Made by a program: the position numbers and the translations under genes. DNA of 38,539 bases from Thermoplasmata archaeon. Lineage in GTDB: Archaea; Thermoplasmatota; Thermoplasmata; Thermoplasmatales; GCA-001856825. The stretch lies in contig JAKATW010000155.1 in assembly GCA_021827945.1 (NCBI GenBank), forward strand, positions 1-38,539. The letters run 5' to 3'. Position 1 is the first letter of the stretch. Each line of letters begins with the position of its first letter. The notes below the pieces were generated by a model, which was given only the letters and a program-made list of their open reading frames with translations, did no database searches and was not told the DNA's origin. Positions 7,772 through 16,578 of the stretch are shown in pieces.

Positions 7772-7900
7772 TCAAACAATCCTTCCCATCATCCTCTTTG
7801 CAAATATTGGAACCGCTTTGTTCACAACAGTTGGAGTCTGGTAGCCGAGTGTAGATTGGATGCGTATTTCTAGGTCATCCGACGAGAGAGACTTCAATCT
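7772..7900 (-). pseudogene. Possible protein-coding remnant
   Basis: The minus strand has a 42-codon open stretch between stops reading RLKSLSSDDLEIRIQSTLG, YQTPTVVNKAVPIFAKRM and ending MMGRIV. Composition looks coding, but there is no start codon context and no recognised family. It may be the tail of a deleted gene. Confidence 0.25.
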
Positions 7901-8298
7901 TCAGCTCATTTCAATAGACTTTTGACAAGATTGACAAATAAGTTTAGATGGTTAAGCCATATTAACCGGAATAAACCCCTCTGATACAAAAGATAGAGTA
8001 TTCGGAGACTCTTTTCGTGACACCTGACATCCTAGCAATAGATGCTTTCTGAATGGGTCCCAAACCATTTAGACAGCCCTCTTCAATTTAGAACACTCAT
8101 GGTTTACCGTACTGTCTTAAACAGAGGAACTCTGCTGTAGACCAGAATAGTATCAATCGAGTAATAGGAATGATAAACTGTCCTTTTCTGAGAGCAAATA
8201 TCTTGATCTCTTTCTCGGAAGTAGAATATACGGTTTAAAGAGCCTTAATTTGTCTTAATGGATAAGTACCACATAAAAAATCTTCAATAGGTGTTTTG
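7901..8298. other. Intergenic stretch without recognisable gene
   Basis: A/T-rich sequence. I see only a short inverted repeat GGTTAA (7950-7955) / TTAACC (7962-7967) and no convincing ORF or RNA. It leads into the secreted-protein pseudogene. Confidence 0.5.
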
Positions 8299-8923
8299 AT
8301 GAATAAGACCATTGTTGAATTAAAATTCTCTTATCCTTCATTATAGTGCTGTCGATCGGAACCGTAGTTGCTACTAACGGGAACGGAAATGGAGGGGGAT
8401 TTGATCCGCATGGACATAATTACCAGGCCCGCTTTTTCGATGGCTGATGCGGTAACTATCTGAAACCGACCACTCAACTCGGATATGGGACTTGGAACTC
8501 TTGACTCGTGATAAAACGGTCAAAGGACTGGATATCATTGGAAAATGAACCTGTCGGTTACCAGTTAACCAAATACTGGAGTTGGTATTCTAGCGATATA
8601 TCCCCATCAGGTTGGTATAGTTTCAACGGACCGGGTGGTTACCCGTTTATAGTCTGGACTGACCAGAGCCAGATTCCCGTTGGAACCACGTACTTCGTGA
8701 CTGAGTTTATGAAAAATTCAGGCCGTCAGCGACAATCCTACCGCGCGGGCTACTTATAAGGCCAGTGGAGTATGATGCATGATGGGGAGATTATTGAGAC
8801 CGTGTTCCAATGTATGTCGACTTCCAAGATGTGGTTAGTGTATACAGCCCGAGTGGCAACCTTCTTGAAACAGTCAATGTGGCCGTTGGACCCGCGATGT
8901 GACTGGGACAGCCGATATTCTAG
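8299..8923 (+). pseudogene. Secreted protein pseudogene with several stops and frameshifts
   Basis: The stretch can be read as one exported protein across several lesions. ATG 8299 opens a short signal-like start, stopped by TAG at 8344; the next frame gives VATNGNGNGGGFDPHGHNYQ, then CGNYLKP, LGYGTWNS, KDWISLENEPVGYQLTKYW, and TTYFVTEFMK, with in-frame TGAs at about 8447 and 8503. A run of five A at about 8711 shifts the frame into KIQAVSDNPTARATYKASG, and another shift leads to YVDFQDVVSVYSPSGNLLET and, past a last TGA, LGQPIF and TAG at 8921. I recall a family of exported archaeal proteins with this NYxxP/TW/KDW pattern and LGQPIF ending; its function is unknown. At least five lesions make it clearly non-functional. 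Confidence 0.7.
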
Positions 8924-9129
8924 TTAAGATCTTTCTTATTTTTTCTCATTGCTTTGACTTCTAATCAGTTTCATAGCTGTCGAATATTTCCTGGTCACCC
9001 CTTATAATTTCAGGGTTAGAGGTGCCTGTTTCGTAGACATTACATCCCCTATAAAGTCAACTTGGTGCTTTCTGCAGCTAAAGATAAGGACTATCCCTTC
9101 TAACTCCCATAAGAGATAAATACGGTATA

Positions 9130-9153
9130 AAGTATATTTAAAAGAGTTGGAGA
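9130..9153 (+). promoter_or_regulatory. Promoter and ribosome-binding site of the giant surface protein
   Basis: AGTATATTTAAAAG (9130-9143) is a good archaeal TATA box and GGAGAG (9148-9153) lies 10 bases before ATG 9164. With a TATA box only ~27 bases upstream of the start, the leader would be very short. Confidence 0.5.
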
Positions 9154-9163
9154 GAAGAATTGT

Positions 9164-12100
9164 ATGACCCAGAGAGTCAAAATTACAAACTCGACTGTCA
9201 AATTCTTGGTTTTCTTCATCCTAATTGCACTTCTGCTTGAAGGGATTTCAGTGCAAGGGGGGAATGGTCAGGTTGCTAATTCCAATCTGACCATCTATAC
9301 CGACTACAACATAACCTTTTCAGAAACTGGACTTCCCACGGGAACTTCCTGGACTGTCAAGGTTATTTCAAACTATTCCGCAAATACCTCATACAGCTCA
9401 AACAGCAGCCTCCTGGAATTTAGCGTGACCAATGGAAGTTACACTTTCGTTGCGCTTTCCACGACATCATATGTCACTCCTGAGGCATCTGGCAGTTTTA
9501 GTGTGTCGGGTTCGCCAGTGTCTATATCGATTAGCTTTCAAAGGACTGCGGTCTCTGAATACTACCAGCCTTTCATTCTGATGAATATGTCACAGGAGAA
9601 AGTCTTAGATTTGAGCTCCCAAACTGGACCTAGCGCACTGAGCTTTGGGGTAATGAACACAACGGTGAAGGTGCAAGTCTACAACAACAGCGGGATGATC
9701 TATGAGAAAAACATAACTGGAGACCCCACAGACTTTAACGCTACCATGGCATCGAACGGCTATGGTTACGTCAATTTTCTGTCATCTGGTAGCGTATCAG
9801 TTTATGCAACAGACGTAGGTACACACAGCGGTTATTTTGCGCTGGATCTGTGGAATTACTACATATCCAATTATTCTGCCTCCTTAATTACACTGCCACC
9901 CCATTTCCAAGAGGTTTTTGGAACTGGATCCCTTAATCCAAAGATTCCTACGTTCGTGGCCGTGAACAACACTGGGATGTCATTTACTCTCGTAGCCCCT
10001 TACTACAAGGAAGCAGTTCCTTTTTCCATCTGGATTGGAGAAGGTTTCAACAATCCACTGACAGGGAAATACTGGTGGGCTCAGGTTGGATTCAATAACT
10101 GGCTTACGGGAATGTATGACGTTTCGTATGCAGGTTGGGGAGTCTTTTCAAACTATGTTAACACCACTGGAGGAACTGACTCTAACTACCCCCTTGTACC
10201 AAATGAAACCTACACCTTCACAATGCAGGCTGAAAACAACGGGACCTGGGGGTTCTTCGCTAACGGGCAACCCATCAATGAAAGCGGTCACAGCGCTTAC
10301 TTTAGAGCACCTACAGATTATGCAAGCGGGGAGGCCTACCTAGGTATCGAACCGTTGGTAGGACAAAGGGCAGGTCCATTGAATTCCACGAGCTTTTTCC
10401 AGGGATCAATCGTCATCCCCAATGCAGAGTCGTTCCTGGTAAATGGTACATGGGAAAGGGCCTCCAACCTTTCATTCCTGTACGGAGTAAGGGACTGGCA
10501 GGATGGTCACGGTGGGACGACTGCTGGAATGAATATTTGGGGCATAGAAGGCAACATCCAGAATAAGAGCATCCCTAAGGGAGAGATTGTACTGAATAAT
10601 GGCCCTTACACTCCATACGATGTTCCTTCTGGAGTAAATTATGATGTTTACCCAATATCAGGTAATGTTTCATTTCCGTGGGAGAACGAAAGTAGATTTG
10701 GTAACTTCGTCACTGTTTCAGAGGAATCAAATGGCACGATTCTTCTGACTCCTCTTCAGAAAAACACTGAGATTTCAATCGTTAGATTCCAGAACGATTC
10801 AGGCTATGTGTACAGCGATCACGACATGATCATTTCTCATCCCGTTTACGCAGAGAATCCAGCACTCGATTTCAAGGCAGCAATCTTCGCAGTCCCTATA
10901 AACGCATCCACTTCTTATTCGGGGTACAATGGAATCTTCCAAGAGATCGCGCTGAGCCCCATATTTTCGACGAGCTCAAAGCAGATAAATCTCTTCTCCC
11001 TTGGAAATGTTAGCACTTCGTATTCTGGTCAGGTATTCATCCCAGTTTACATTAATAATGCTCAATCACTTGTCAACCTAAAACAGATCTTTTCTTTTGA
11101 CTCTTCTCTGCTTCAATTCGTTGGAACACTGGGAGTGATCTCCTCTCAAAACATCACCTTCAGTTACGAGAACCTTTCAAGTGGAGTATTGGAGCTAAGA
11201 GCCGAAGGAAGCTTTGACATTATCTCAAACCATTCATTGCTCTTCTATCTCGTGTTCCAGCCATTAATCGAAGAGCAAACATCAACAGAAATTCTTCTAG
11301 ACAGCGCACTGGTGAATGGCTTTGCAGTGAACGGAAACAGCTCTTCCAATGTCACTTTAGCGGAGGGATGGACTAGCATTGGACCATCAGACATCAAAGT
11401 CCCAGGAAGCAACATGTCCTATGGAGGGCTGATTTCTGACGTAGCCTTTTCACCGATCGATATGAATGTACTCTACGCTGCTTCGGGCCAGAGTTATCCG
11501 ATGTCTGGACCCAACGGCTACCCGGGCGATTCAGGTTTCGGTGGAGTACTGAAATCGACCGATGGGGGGAAAACCTGGACCGTTGAGAACTTGGGCCTTA
11601 CCACTGCTTCGATAACTTCAATGGCCGTAAATCCTCAGAACCCTGACATAGTGGTTGTGGAGACTAGGGGAATGGAAGGTGGGAATCCTGTGGGTGGTGC
11701 AATTTTCAAGACGGTCAATGGTGGACTCAGCTGGGAGCAGACATATGACTCCGGAGGCTTTCAACTACAGTATCTTAACGGAACACTCTACGCAACCACG
11801 TTTTACTCCCTTCTTGAATCAAACAATTTTGGCACCACCTGGACCAAGATAGCGGACTTTTCCAACATAGTGACCTCCTCTCTAATTCTGGACAGCGGAG
11901 GAAAGATTTACGTGGGTCTGTGGTCTCTTTCTGGTAACGTCACCGACGAAATCATGGAATCCACTGACCACGGTTCAAGTTTTGGCTTGTTGGTTAAATT
12001 CTATGAGTCTGAATTTAGTGGCATGGAACCTTCAATAAGTCAGATCGTTGCCAGTCCGTCCAACGACTCCAATATGTGGGCGATCATTGATTCCCCTTAC

Positions 12101-15100
12101 CCTGCTAGAGAACTTGGGAGTCCCTCCCTCTACAGGTCTCCCGATGGAGGGAAAACGTGGCAACAGGTAAACACCACCGCTGTTGGAATGGGATACCAAT
12201 CAGAACCTCCCAGCTATATGACGTTTGACCCTTCAAATGGTAGCATTATCTATGTTGTCGGGAACGGCTTTATCTTCGTATCTACGAATGGAGGAGACAC
12301 CTTCACTGGTGTTTTACCGCCAAATTCGGCAACCTTCCCTGACAAACTGGTTGTTGACCCATCAAGTGACAATACTATTTTCTTATGTTCCGAAGGAGGA
12401 CTTTTCGTCTCTCACGACAGAGGAAAGAACTGGGCCCCACTCTCAAACTTTTCTACCAACCTCCTCTTATATGTTGCGGTGGACAATTCGAAAATATTCG
12501 GCATTAGTGAGGGGCAGAGTCCGTTATATTCAAGCAACTCTGGCAGCAACTGGACAATCATAAACAAGGGATATCTAGGAGTCGTCTCCGTAGATCCCTA
12601 CAACTCGTCCATCGTGATCATGTGGACAGAAACACACACCACTGCGGGGGGCCCATTCTTCTTTGTTTCGGTAGACGGAGGGAAGTCTTTTTTCCTGCCG
12701 AGTATTAATTTCACTGCAGAGGTAAATCCTAGCGTTGAGAACATAGCTTTCTCGAAAGGAGTAATATTCGTGCCAGGCGGGACTGGAATTTTCTATAGCA
12801 AGGACAACGGGGCAACTTGGTCTGTCTTCGAAAATTCACCCACTAATGCTTCAACAGTGGTTGACTCACCATCTGACCAGAACATCCTCTATTCATCTAA
12901 CATTTCGGGACTTTATGAATCCACGGATGGTGGCGTCTTATGGAACAAAATCAACTCAAATATTTTTGAGGCTCTCTCTGTTGACCCATCAAACTCCTCC
13001 ATATTGGCAGCAACCACGACTTACGGGAGCCCGTACGTTTACAGGTCGATGATCAGTTATGACGGTGGAAAGTCTTTTGGATATCTTGGAATGAGCTCAC
13101 ACGAGTTTTTTCTCTCATTTTCTGATATTTATTTCCAGGAAGTAGCGGGAAAACTTGGACTCGTATTCACATCAGATCAGGGGCTATACCTCTCATACAA
13201 TCTTGGTAGTACCTGGACAAACGTATCGTACAATCTTCCCTCAACTCTGATAAACTCATTCTTCTCCACTGGAAATGGTACTTCTTACGTAGCTACCTGG
13301 GGTTCCGGAATATACACAGATCCTCAGCTATTCAATCTGAGTTTTCACAGAGACGTGCCAATACTGTGCGGATATCTTCCGGCCGGGTATAACGTAACAA
13401 TAGACGGGGCATCAATCTATGAACCTGGGTACTTTTCGCTGGATTTGAGTCCGGGGAACAATTCAGTAAATTGGGAAGGAAAGGAACTCTACCTGACTGG
13501 GTACAACGGGGACATTTATTTCCTAAACTTCAGCAACATGCAAATACATTTATCTATCTCGGACAGGAATCTCCCGGAGGGAGTTCAGTGGAATGTTTCG
13601 GCAAATGGGAAAACATTCGCAATACATGGAAACGATACCATCACTCTTCCTCCCGGGACAGAAGGTATATACGTGTACCCTGTAGCGACAGATTTCTCAA
13701 TATACTACCCCTCTAGGGATTTTTACCCTATCAACTCCTCGTCCCTTATTTCCTCAATCACAGTTCTCTTCAGTGAGAGCGTTCAAACGGCTTACGCAAA
13801 TTTTACGTCATCTATGAACGGAATGTTCTGGTCTACCCAGGTCGCGTACAACCTTGGTTACCTGCTTTTCGCCGGTGGCACTCTGGGGTTAGTCAATGCC
13901 AGTTCTAGCCGTGCAACCATTCTCCAAATTCCAGATTATGCAGGTATAGCGGATACGGTTGTACCTTTCAAGTCCGGATTCCTGATCGGAGGGTCTGCTT
14001 CGCAGAATATACCAGGCATATACTACTACGATATTGCGACTGGAGTCTTCACAAATTACTCCTCCCTCCTTCCATCGTCCTGGAATGAGACTTCCAGCAA
14101 AATCACGAACATCTTCGAAATTAACAGCAGCTCTTTCGGTTTCCTCGGCGTTGGTGTAGGATCAGTTTATTTCGGGACTATGGAGAACGGCAGGTTCGTG
14201 AGCCTTGACCAGTATCTCCCACCATCGTTTACACCTACAGGAGGCTATTATGGCACTTATTCCGCCGCATACATCTCTTCACGTCGTGCAGTAATATTGA
14301 CAGATGGATCTGACATAGGCATCTTTTATCTTAACAATCTGACATTCCACGACACCTCTTTGCTGATGCCTGAAGGGTTCTACATAGGATCAGAGGGTGG
14401 CGGGCTCGGATACAGCTACGTAGCCACGAACAGCACCACTGCTATCATAACTGGGTTTGCCGGAAATCGGCAGTTTATTCTGTTTTATAATCCAGTCGGA
14501 GGGGTGCGGGACCTTTCTTCCTTGTTTCCCTCTTCTCAGTACGTGGATACGGTATGCTGGTATGGCAATGACGTCGTTCTGTCCGGATATAGTGAAAATA
14601 ATTCGTCTCCCTCTATCTTCATTTACAACACATCTTCTGATATTCCTACGGTGATAGGGACAAAGTATTATGGAAACGTGAGTATGGTCGATAGCGCGAT
14701 AGAGGTGGGTAATTCTATCTACTTTTCAACATTCAAAATGATCCCCGTACCGGGTCAGAGCTATGTAATCTATACATCCTATTACGGAGATGTAAGACTC
14801 ACTCCTACCGGAAGGGTGAGCCTGAACTTAAACGTCCCATCTGACATTGGCATCAACGGCAAAACATACTATGCAAAGAATGCAACAATAACGGAATTCA
14901 CAGGGAACTACACAATTTCGATATCATCTCGAGGGTACACCAACTTCTCCCGGTCTGTTTACATTTCACCTTTTGAGACCTTGACCCTGAACGTTACGCT
15001 AGCGAAAGTCTACAATGTGACCTTCGCAGAATCCGGTCTTCCACCAGGGACGTCCTGGAACGTGACGCTTGATGGCACCGTCGAATCGTCCACCTCTCCC

Positions 15101-15874
15101 TCCATAACATTCTCCGTCACAGACGGAAGTTATTCATATTCGATCGGCGCAATAGCAGGTTACACCTCACTATCAACTTCTGGAACTCTATATGTCAACG
15201 GAAGCAACGTATCAAAGTCCGTCTCATTTTCACCAACCACATATATCATCACGTTTGCTGAGTCAGGTTTGCAGAACGGAACAGTGTGGTCCGTTACTCT
15301 AAACGGGACTGTCAAATCGTCTTCATCAGGCAACATAACGTTCAATGTTCCAAACGGAACATACCCCTATTCAATAGCACCCGTACCTGGATATTCCGTA
15401 ATCTCGGCGCTAGGATACAACGAGACCTCAGGGTCCATAACGGTCAGTGGTTACAACATAAAGTACCCCCTTTCTTTTCTGCGCAGCAAGGGGTATTTCC
15501 TTGCAGAAGTCAACCCTGTGAACGCTACCCTCTACATCAACGGTACTGCTTACCAGAGGACTGGCGTCCTGTTCGGATTGCCCGCAGGGAATAGCGGAGG
15601 GATAGAGGTGGAGTACTTCAACGTCTCACTGGGTCCTGGAACTTACCAGGTGAAGATCTCTGCACCGGGATATCTCACCTACAAGACAACGATAACGATG
15701 TCCTCCCAGCTCACTCCTATTCATGGGAACTACACACTTGAAAAGTTATCAAGCCATTCATCACTTCCGTTCGTTTACATCTCAATCATAGCAGTAATAG
15801 TGGTGATAGCTGCAGTCACCACAGCAATACTTCTGAGAAGAAGGGGTGGGAAGGGGTCAGAAAAGCTTAGCTGA
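9164..15874 (+). CDS. Giant membrane-anchored surface protein with cohesin-like, Asp-box propeller and PEGA-like modules
   Basis: 2236 residues. Residues ~10-30 are a signal sequence. Next: an 'ETGLPTGTSW' repeat (~49-128); a ~470-residue Trp/Gly/Asn-rich region; a cohesin-like module (~603-735, VFIPVYINNAQ...IFSFDSSLLQFVG...LFYLVFQPL); and a propeller (~735-1390) with thirteen Asp-box-like motifs such as STDGGKTW, SPDGGKTW, SKDNGATW and STDGGVLW, spaced ~40-50 residues. A second propeller-like part follows (~1551-1870), then a PEGA-like module, two more repeats of ~77 residues (FAESGLPPGTSW, FAESGLQNGTVW), another PEGA-like module (~2108-2180) and a C-terminal membrane helix with RRRGGKGSEKLS inside. 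Many NxS/T sequons suggest heavy N-glycosylation. Asp-box propellers bind or cut glycans or proteins; no catalytic residues are identified. It shares its end design with the thermopsin-like gene at 16579. Confidence 0.85.
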   Translation: MTQRVKITNSTVKFLVFFILIALLLEGISVQGGNGQVANSNLTIYTDYNITFSETGLPTGTSWTVKVISNYSANTSYSSNSSLLEFSVTNGSYTFVALSTTSYVTPEASGSFSVSGSPVSISISFQRTAVSEYYQPFILMNMSQEKVLDLSSQTGPSALSFGVMNTTVKVQVYNNSGMIYEKNITGDPTDFNATMASNGYGYVNFLSSGSVSVYATDVGTHSGYFALDLWNYYISNYSASLITLPPHFQEVFGTGSLNPKIPTFVAVNNTGMSFTLVAPYYKEAVPFSIWIGEGFNNPLTGKYWWAQVGFNNWLTGMYDVSYAGWGVFSNYVNTTGGTDSNYPLVPNETYTFTMQAENNGTWGFFANGQPINESGHSAYFRAPTDYASGEAYLGIEPLVGQRAGPLNSTSFFQGSIVIPNAESFLVNGTWERASNLSFLYGVRDWQDGHGGTTAGMNIWGIEGNIQNKSIPKGEIVLNNGPYTPYDVPSGVNYDVYPISGNVSFPWENESRFGNFVTVSEESNGTILLTPLQKNTEISIVRFQNDSGYVYSDHDMIISHPVYAENPALDFKAAIFAVPINASTSYSGYNGIFQEIALSPIFSTSSKQINLFSLGNVSTSYSGQVFIPVYINNAQSLVNLKQIFSFDSSLLQFVGTLGVISSQNITFSYENLSSGVLELRAEGSFDIISNHSLLFYLVFQPLIEEQTSTEILLDSALVNGFAVNGNSSSNVTLAEGWTSIGPSDIKVPGSNMSYGGLISDVAFSPIDMNVLYAASGQSYPMSGPNGYPGDSGFGGVLKSTDGGKTWTVENLGLTTASITSMAVNPQNPDIVVVETRGMEGGNPVGGAIFKTVNGGLSWEQTYDSGGFQLQYLNGTLYATTFYSLLESNNFGTTWTKIADFSNIVTSSLILDSGGKIYVGLWSLSGNVTDEIMESTDHGSSFGLLVKFYESEFSGMEPSISQIVASPSNDSNMWAIIDSPYPARELGSPSLYRSPDGGKTWQQVNTTAVGMGYQSEPPSYMTFDPSNGSIIYVVGNGFIFVSTNGGDTFTGVLPPNSATFPDKLVVDPSSDNTIFLCSEGGLFVSHDRGKNWAPLSNFSTNLLLYVAVDNSKIFGISEGQSPLYSSNSGSNWTIINKGYLGVVSVDPYNSSIVIMWTETHTTAGGPFFFVSVDGGKSFFLPSINFTAEVNPSVENIAFSKGVIFVPGGTGIFYSKDNGATWSVFENSPTNASTVVDSPSDQNILYSSNISGLYESTDGGVLWNKINSNIFEALSVDPSNSSILAATTTYGSPYVYRSMISYDGGKSFGYLGMSSHEFFLSFSDIYFQEVAGKLGLVFTSDQGLYLSYNLGSTWTNVSYNLPSTLINSFFSTGNGTSYVATWGSGIYTDPQLFNLSFHRDVPILCGYLPAGYNVTIDGASIYEPGYFSLDLSPGNNSVNWEGKELYLTGYNGDIYFLNFSNMQIHLSISDRNLPEGVQWNVSANGKTFAIHGNDTITLPPGTEGIYVYPVATDFSIYYPSRDFYPINSSSLISSITVLFSESVQTAYANFTSSMNGMFWSTQVAYNLGYLLFAGGTLGLVNASSSRATILQIPDYAGIADTVVPFKSGFLIGGSASQNIPGIYYYDIATGVFTNYSSLLPSSWNETSSKITNIFEINSSSFGFLGVGVGSVYFGTMENGRFVSLDQYLPPSFTPTGGYYGTYSAAYISSRRAVILTDGSDIGIFYLNNLTFHDTSLLMPEGFYIGSEGGGLGYSYVATNSTTAIITGFAGNRQFILFYNPVGGVRDLSSLFPSSQYVDTVCWYGNDVVLSGYSENNSSPSIFIYNTSSDIPTVIGTKYYGNVSMVDSAIEVGNSIYFSTFKMIPVPGQSYVIYTSYYGDVRLTPTGRVSLNLNVPSDIGINGKTYYAKNATITEFTGNYTISISSRGYTNFSRSVYISPFETLTLNVTLAKVYNVTFAESGLPPGTSWNVTLDGTVESSTSPSITFSVTDGSYSYSIGAIAGYTSLSTSGTLYVNGSNVSKSVSFSPTTYIITFAESGLQNGTVWSVTLNGTVKSSSSGNITFNVPNGTYPYSIAPVPGYSVISALGYNETSGSITVSGYNIKYPLSFLRSKGYFLAEVNPVNATLYINGTAYQRTGVLFGLPAGNSGGIEVEYFNVSLGPGTYQVKISAPGYLTYKTTITMSSQLTPIHGNYTLEKLSSHSSLPFVYISIIAVIVVIAAVTTAILLRRRGGKGSEKLS
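15004..15480 (+). repeat. Two tandem ETGL-type repeats in the giant surface gene
   Basis: Two ~235-base units encode FAESGLPPGTSWNVTLDG and FAESGLQNGTVWSVTLNG, each followed by a Ser/Thr stretch, a (T/P)(D/N)G(S/T)Y turn, a GY..... stretch and a final beta strand. The same unit occurs once near the N-terminus (about 9308-9547) and five times in the downstream thermopsin-like gene. Confidence 0.8.
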
Positions 15875-15900
15875 GGAGGATTGGGGTGGAATCGATAACC

Positions 15901-15907
15901 TTTTTTT
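15901..15907 (+). terminator. T-run terminator of the giant surface gene
   Basis: Seven consecutive T, 27 bases past the TGA, without a hairpin. Archaeal transcription commonly stops at such runs. Confidence 0.45.
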
Positions 15908-16182
15908 GACATCAACGACGATACGTTCCCATCCCCCTTCCGCTCTCCGATAGACTACTCTAAACCACACATCAAACTATGTTACTCGACTTCAACTCTA
16001 CTTAAGCACCCTCGATTATTATATTCATATGAGTATTATTACTTATCAAAAACTTTGTTTTACTTCAATAAATGTTACAACCCTTTTCCTACTATATTTC
16101 ACCTGGATCTCCTTCGACCACCTAAGTTGATTCCCCATTCTCGTCAGGAATGATTCGGCTACTTTATCTAGTGTTGCCGTAG

Positions 16183-16460
16183 GGGGCTTTCATCTTATCG
16201 GGCGATATTGTACTCTCAAAGTTCCAGGCTCTTCTTCATCCGAAAGCGGCAAAGGAGCTGGAGGAATTTTATGGAGAAAGGGGGAGAGATAAAAGGGATC
16301 ATTATTTCCAATAGACCCATCTGAAGTGAAGAGCGGGAGGGAGTTCGGAGACATTCTGGAAAAGGTGTCACAGATATTCAGGGTCAAGACGTACCATGAC
16401 CATAGCATCGACGAATATGTGCTGACAAAGGTGAAGACAACTATACTGATAAAAAGATGA
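16183..16460 (+). pseudogene. Possible RelE/ParE-type toxin relic
   Basis: One frame (16183-16314) reads LSKFQALLHPKAAKELEEF and YGERGRDKRDHYFQ before TAG; an overlapping frame continues from about 16311 with DPSEVKSGREFGDILEKVSQ, IFRVKTYHD and YVLTKVKTTILIKR to TGA 16458-16460. 'HPKAAKELEEF' resembles the first helix of RelE/ParE toxins, and the end has the beta-strand pattern expected there. No start codon is present and a one-base shift splits it, so it is decayed if the call is right. Confidence is low to moderate because the match is to a short motif. Confidence 0.35.
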
Positions 16461-16578
16461 GCGCTGGGTAATCACAATTTCAACGCATCGTTCCACAAAG
16501 ATCTGTATGGAAAACTCATTTAATGTAACCAAAGATTTTTAAGTCAAGGGGATTTATTACCCAGGGAGTTCAAACTGA

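Noticed and set aside
7901-8298. Inverted repeat GGTTAA/TTAACC as a promoter operator
   Set aside because: Arms are only 6 bases in A/T-rich sequence, and the only downstream gene is a dead pseudogene more than 300 bases away.
9164-15874. Bacterial-type sialidase
   Set aside because: Asp boxes alone do not show sialidase; no arginine triad or Tyr/Glu active site could be made out.
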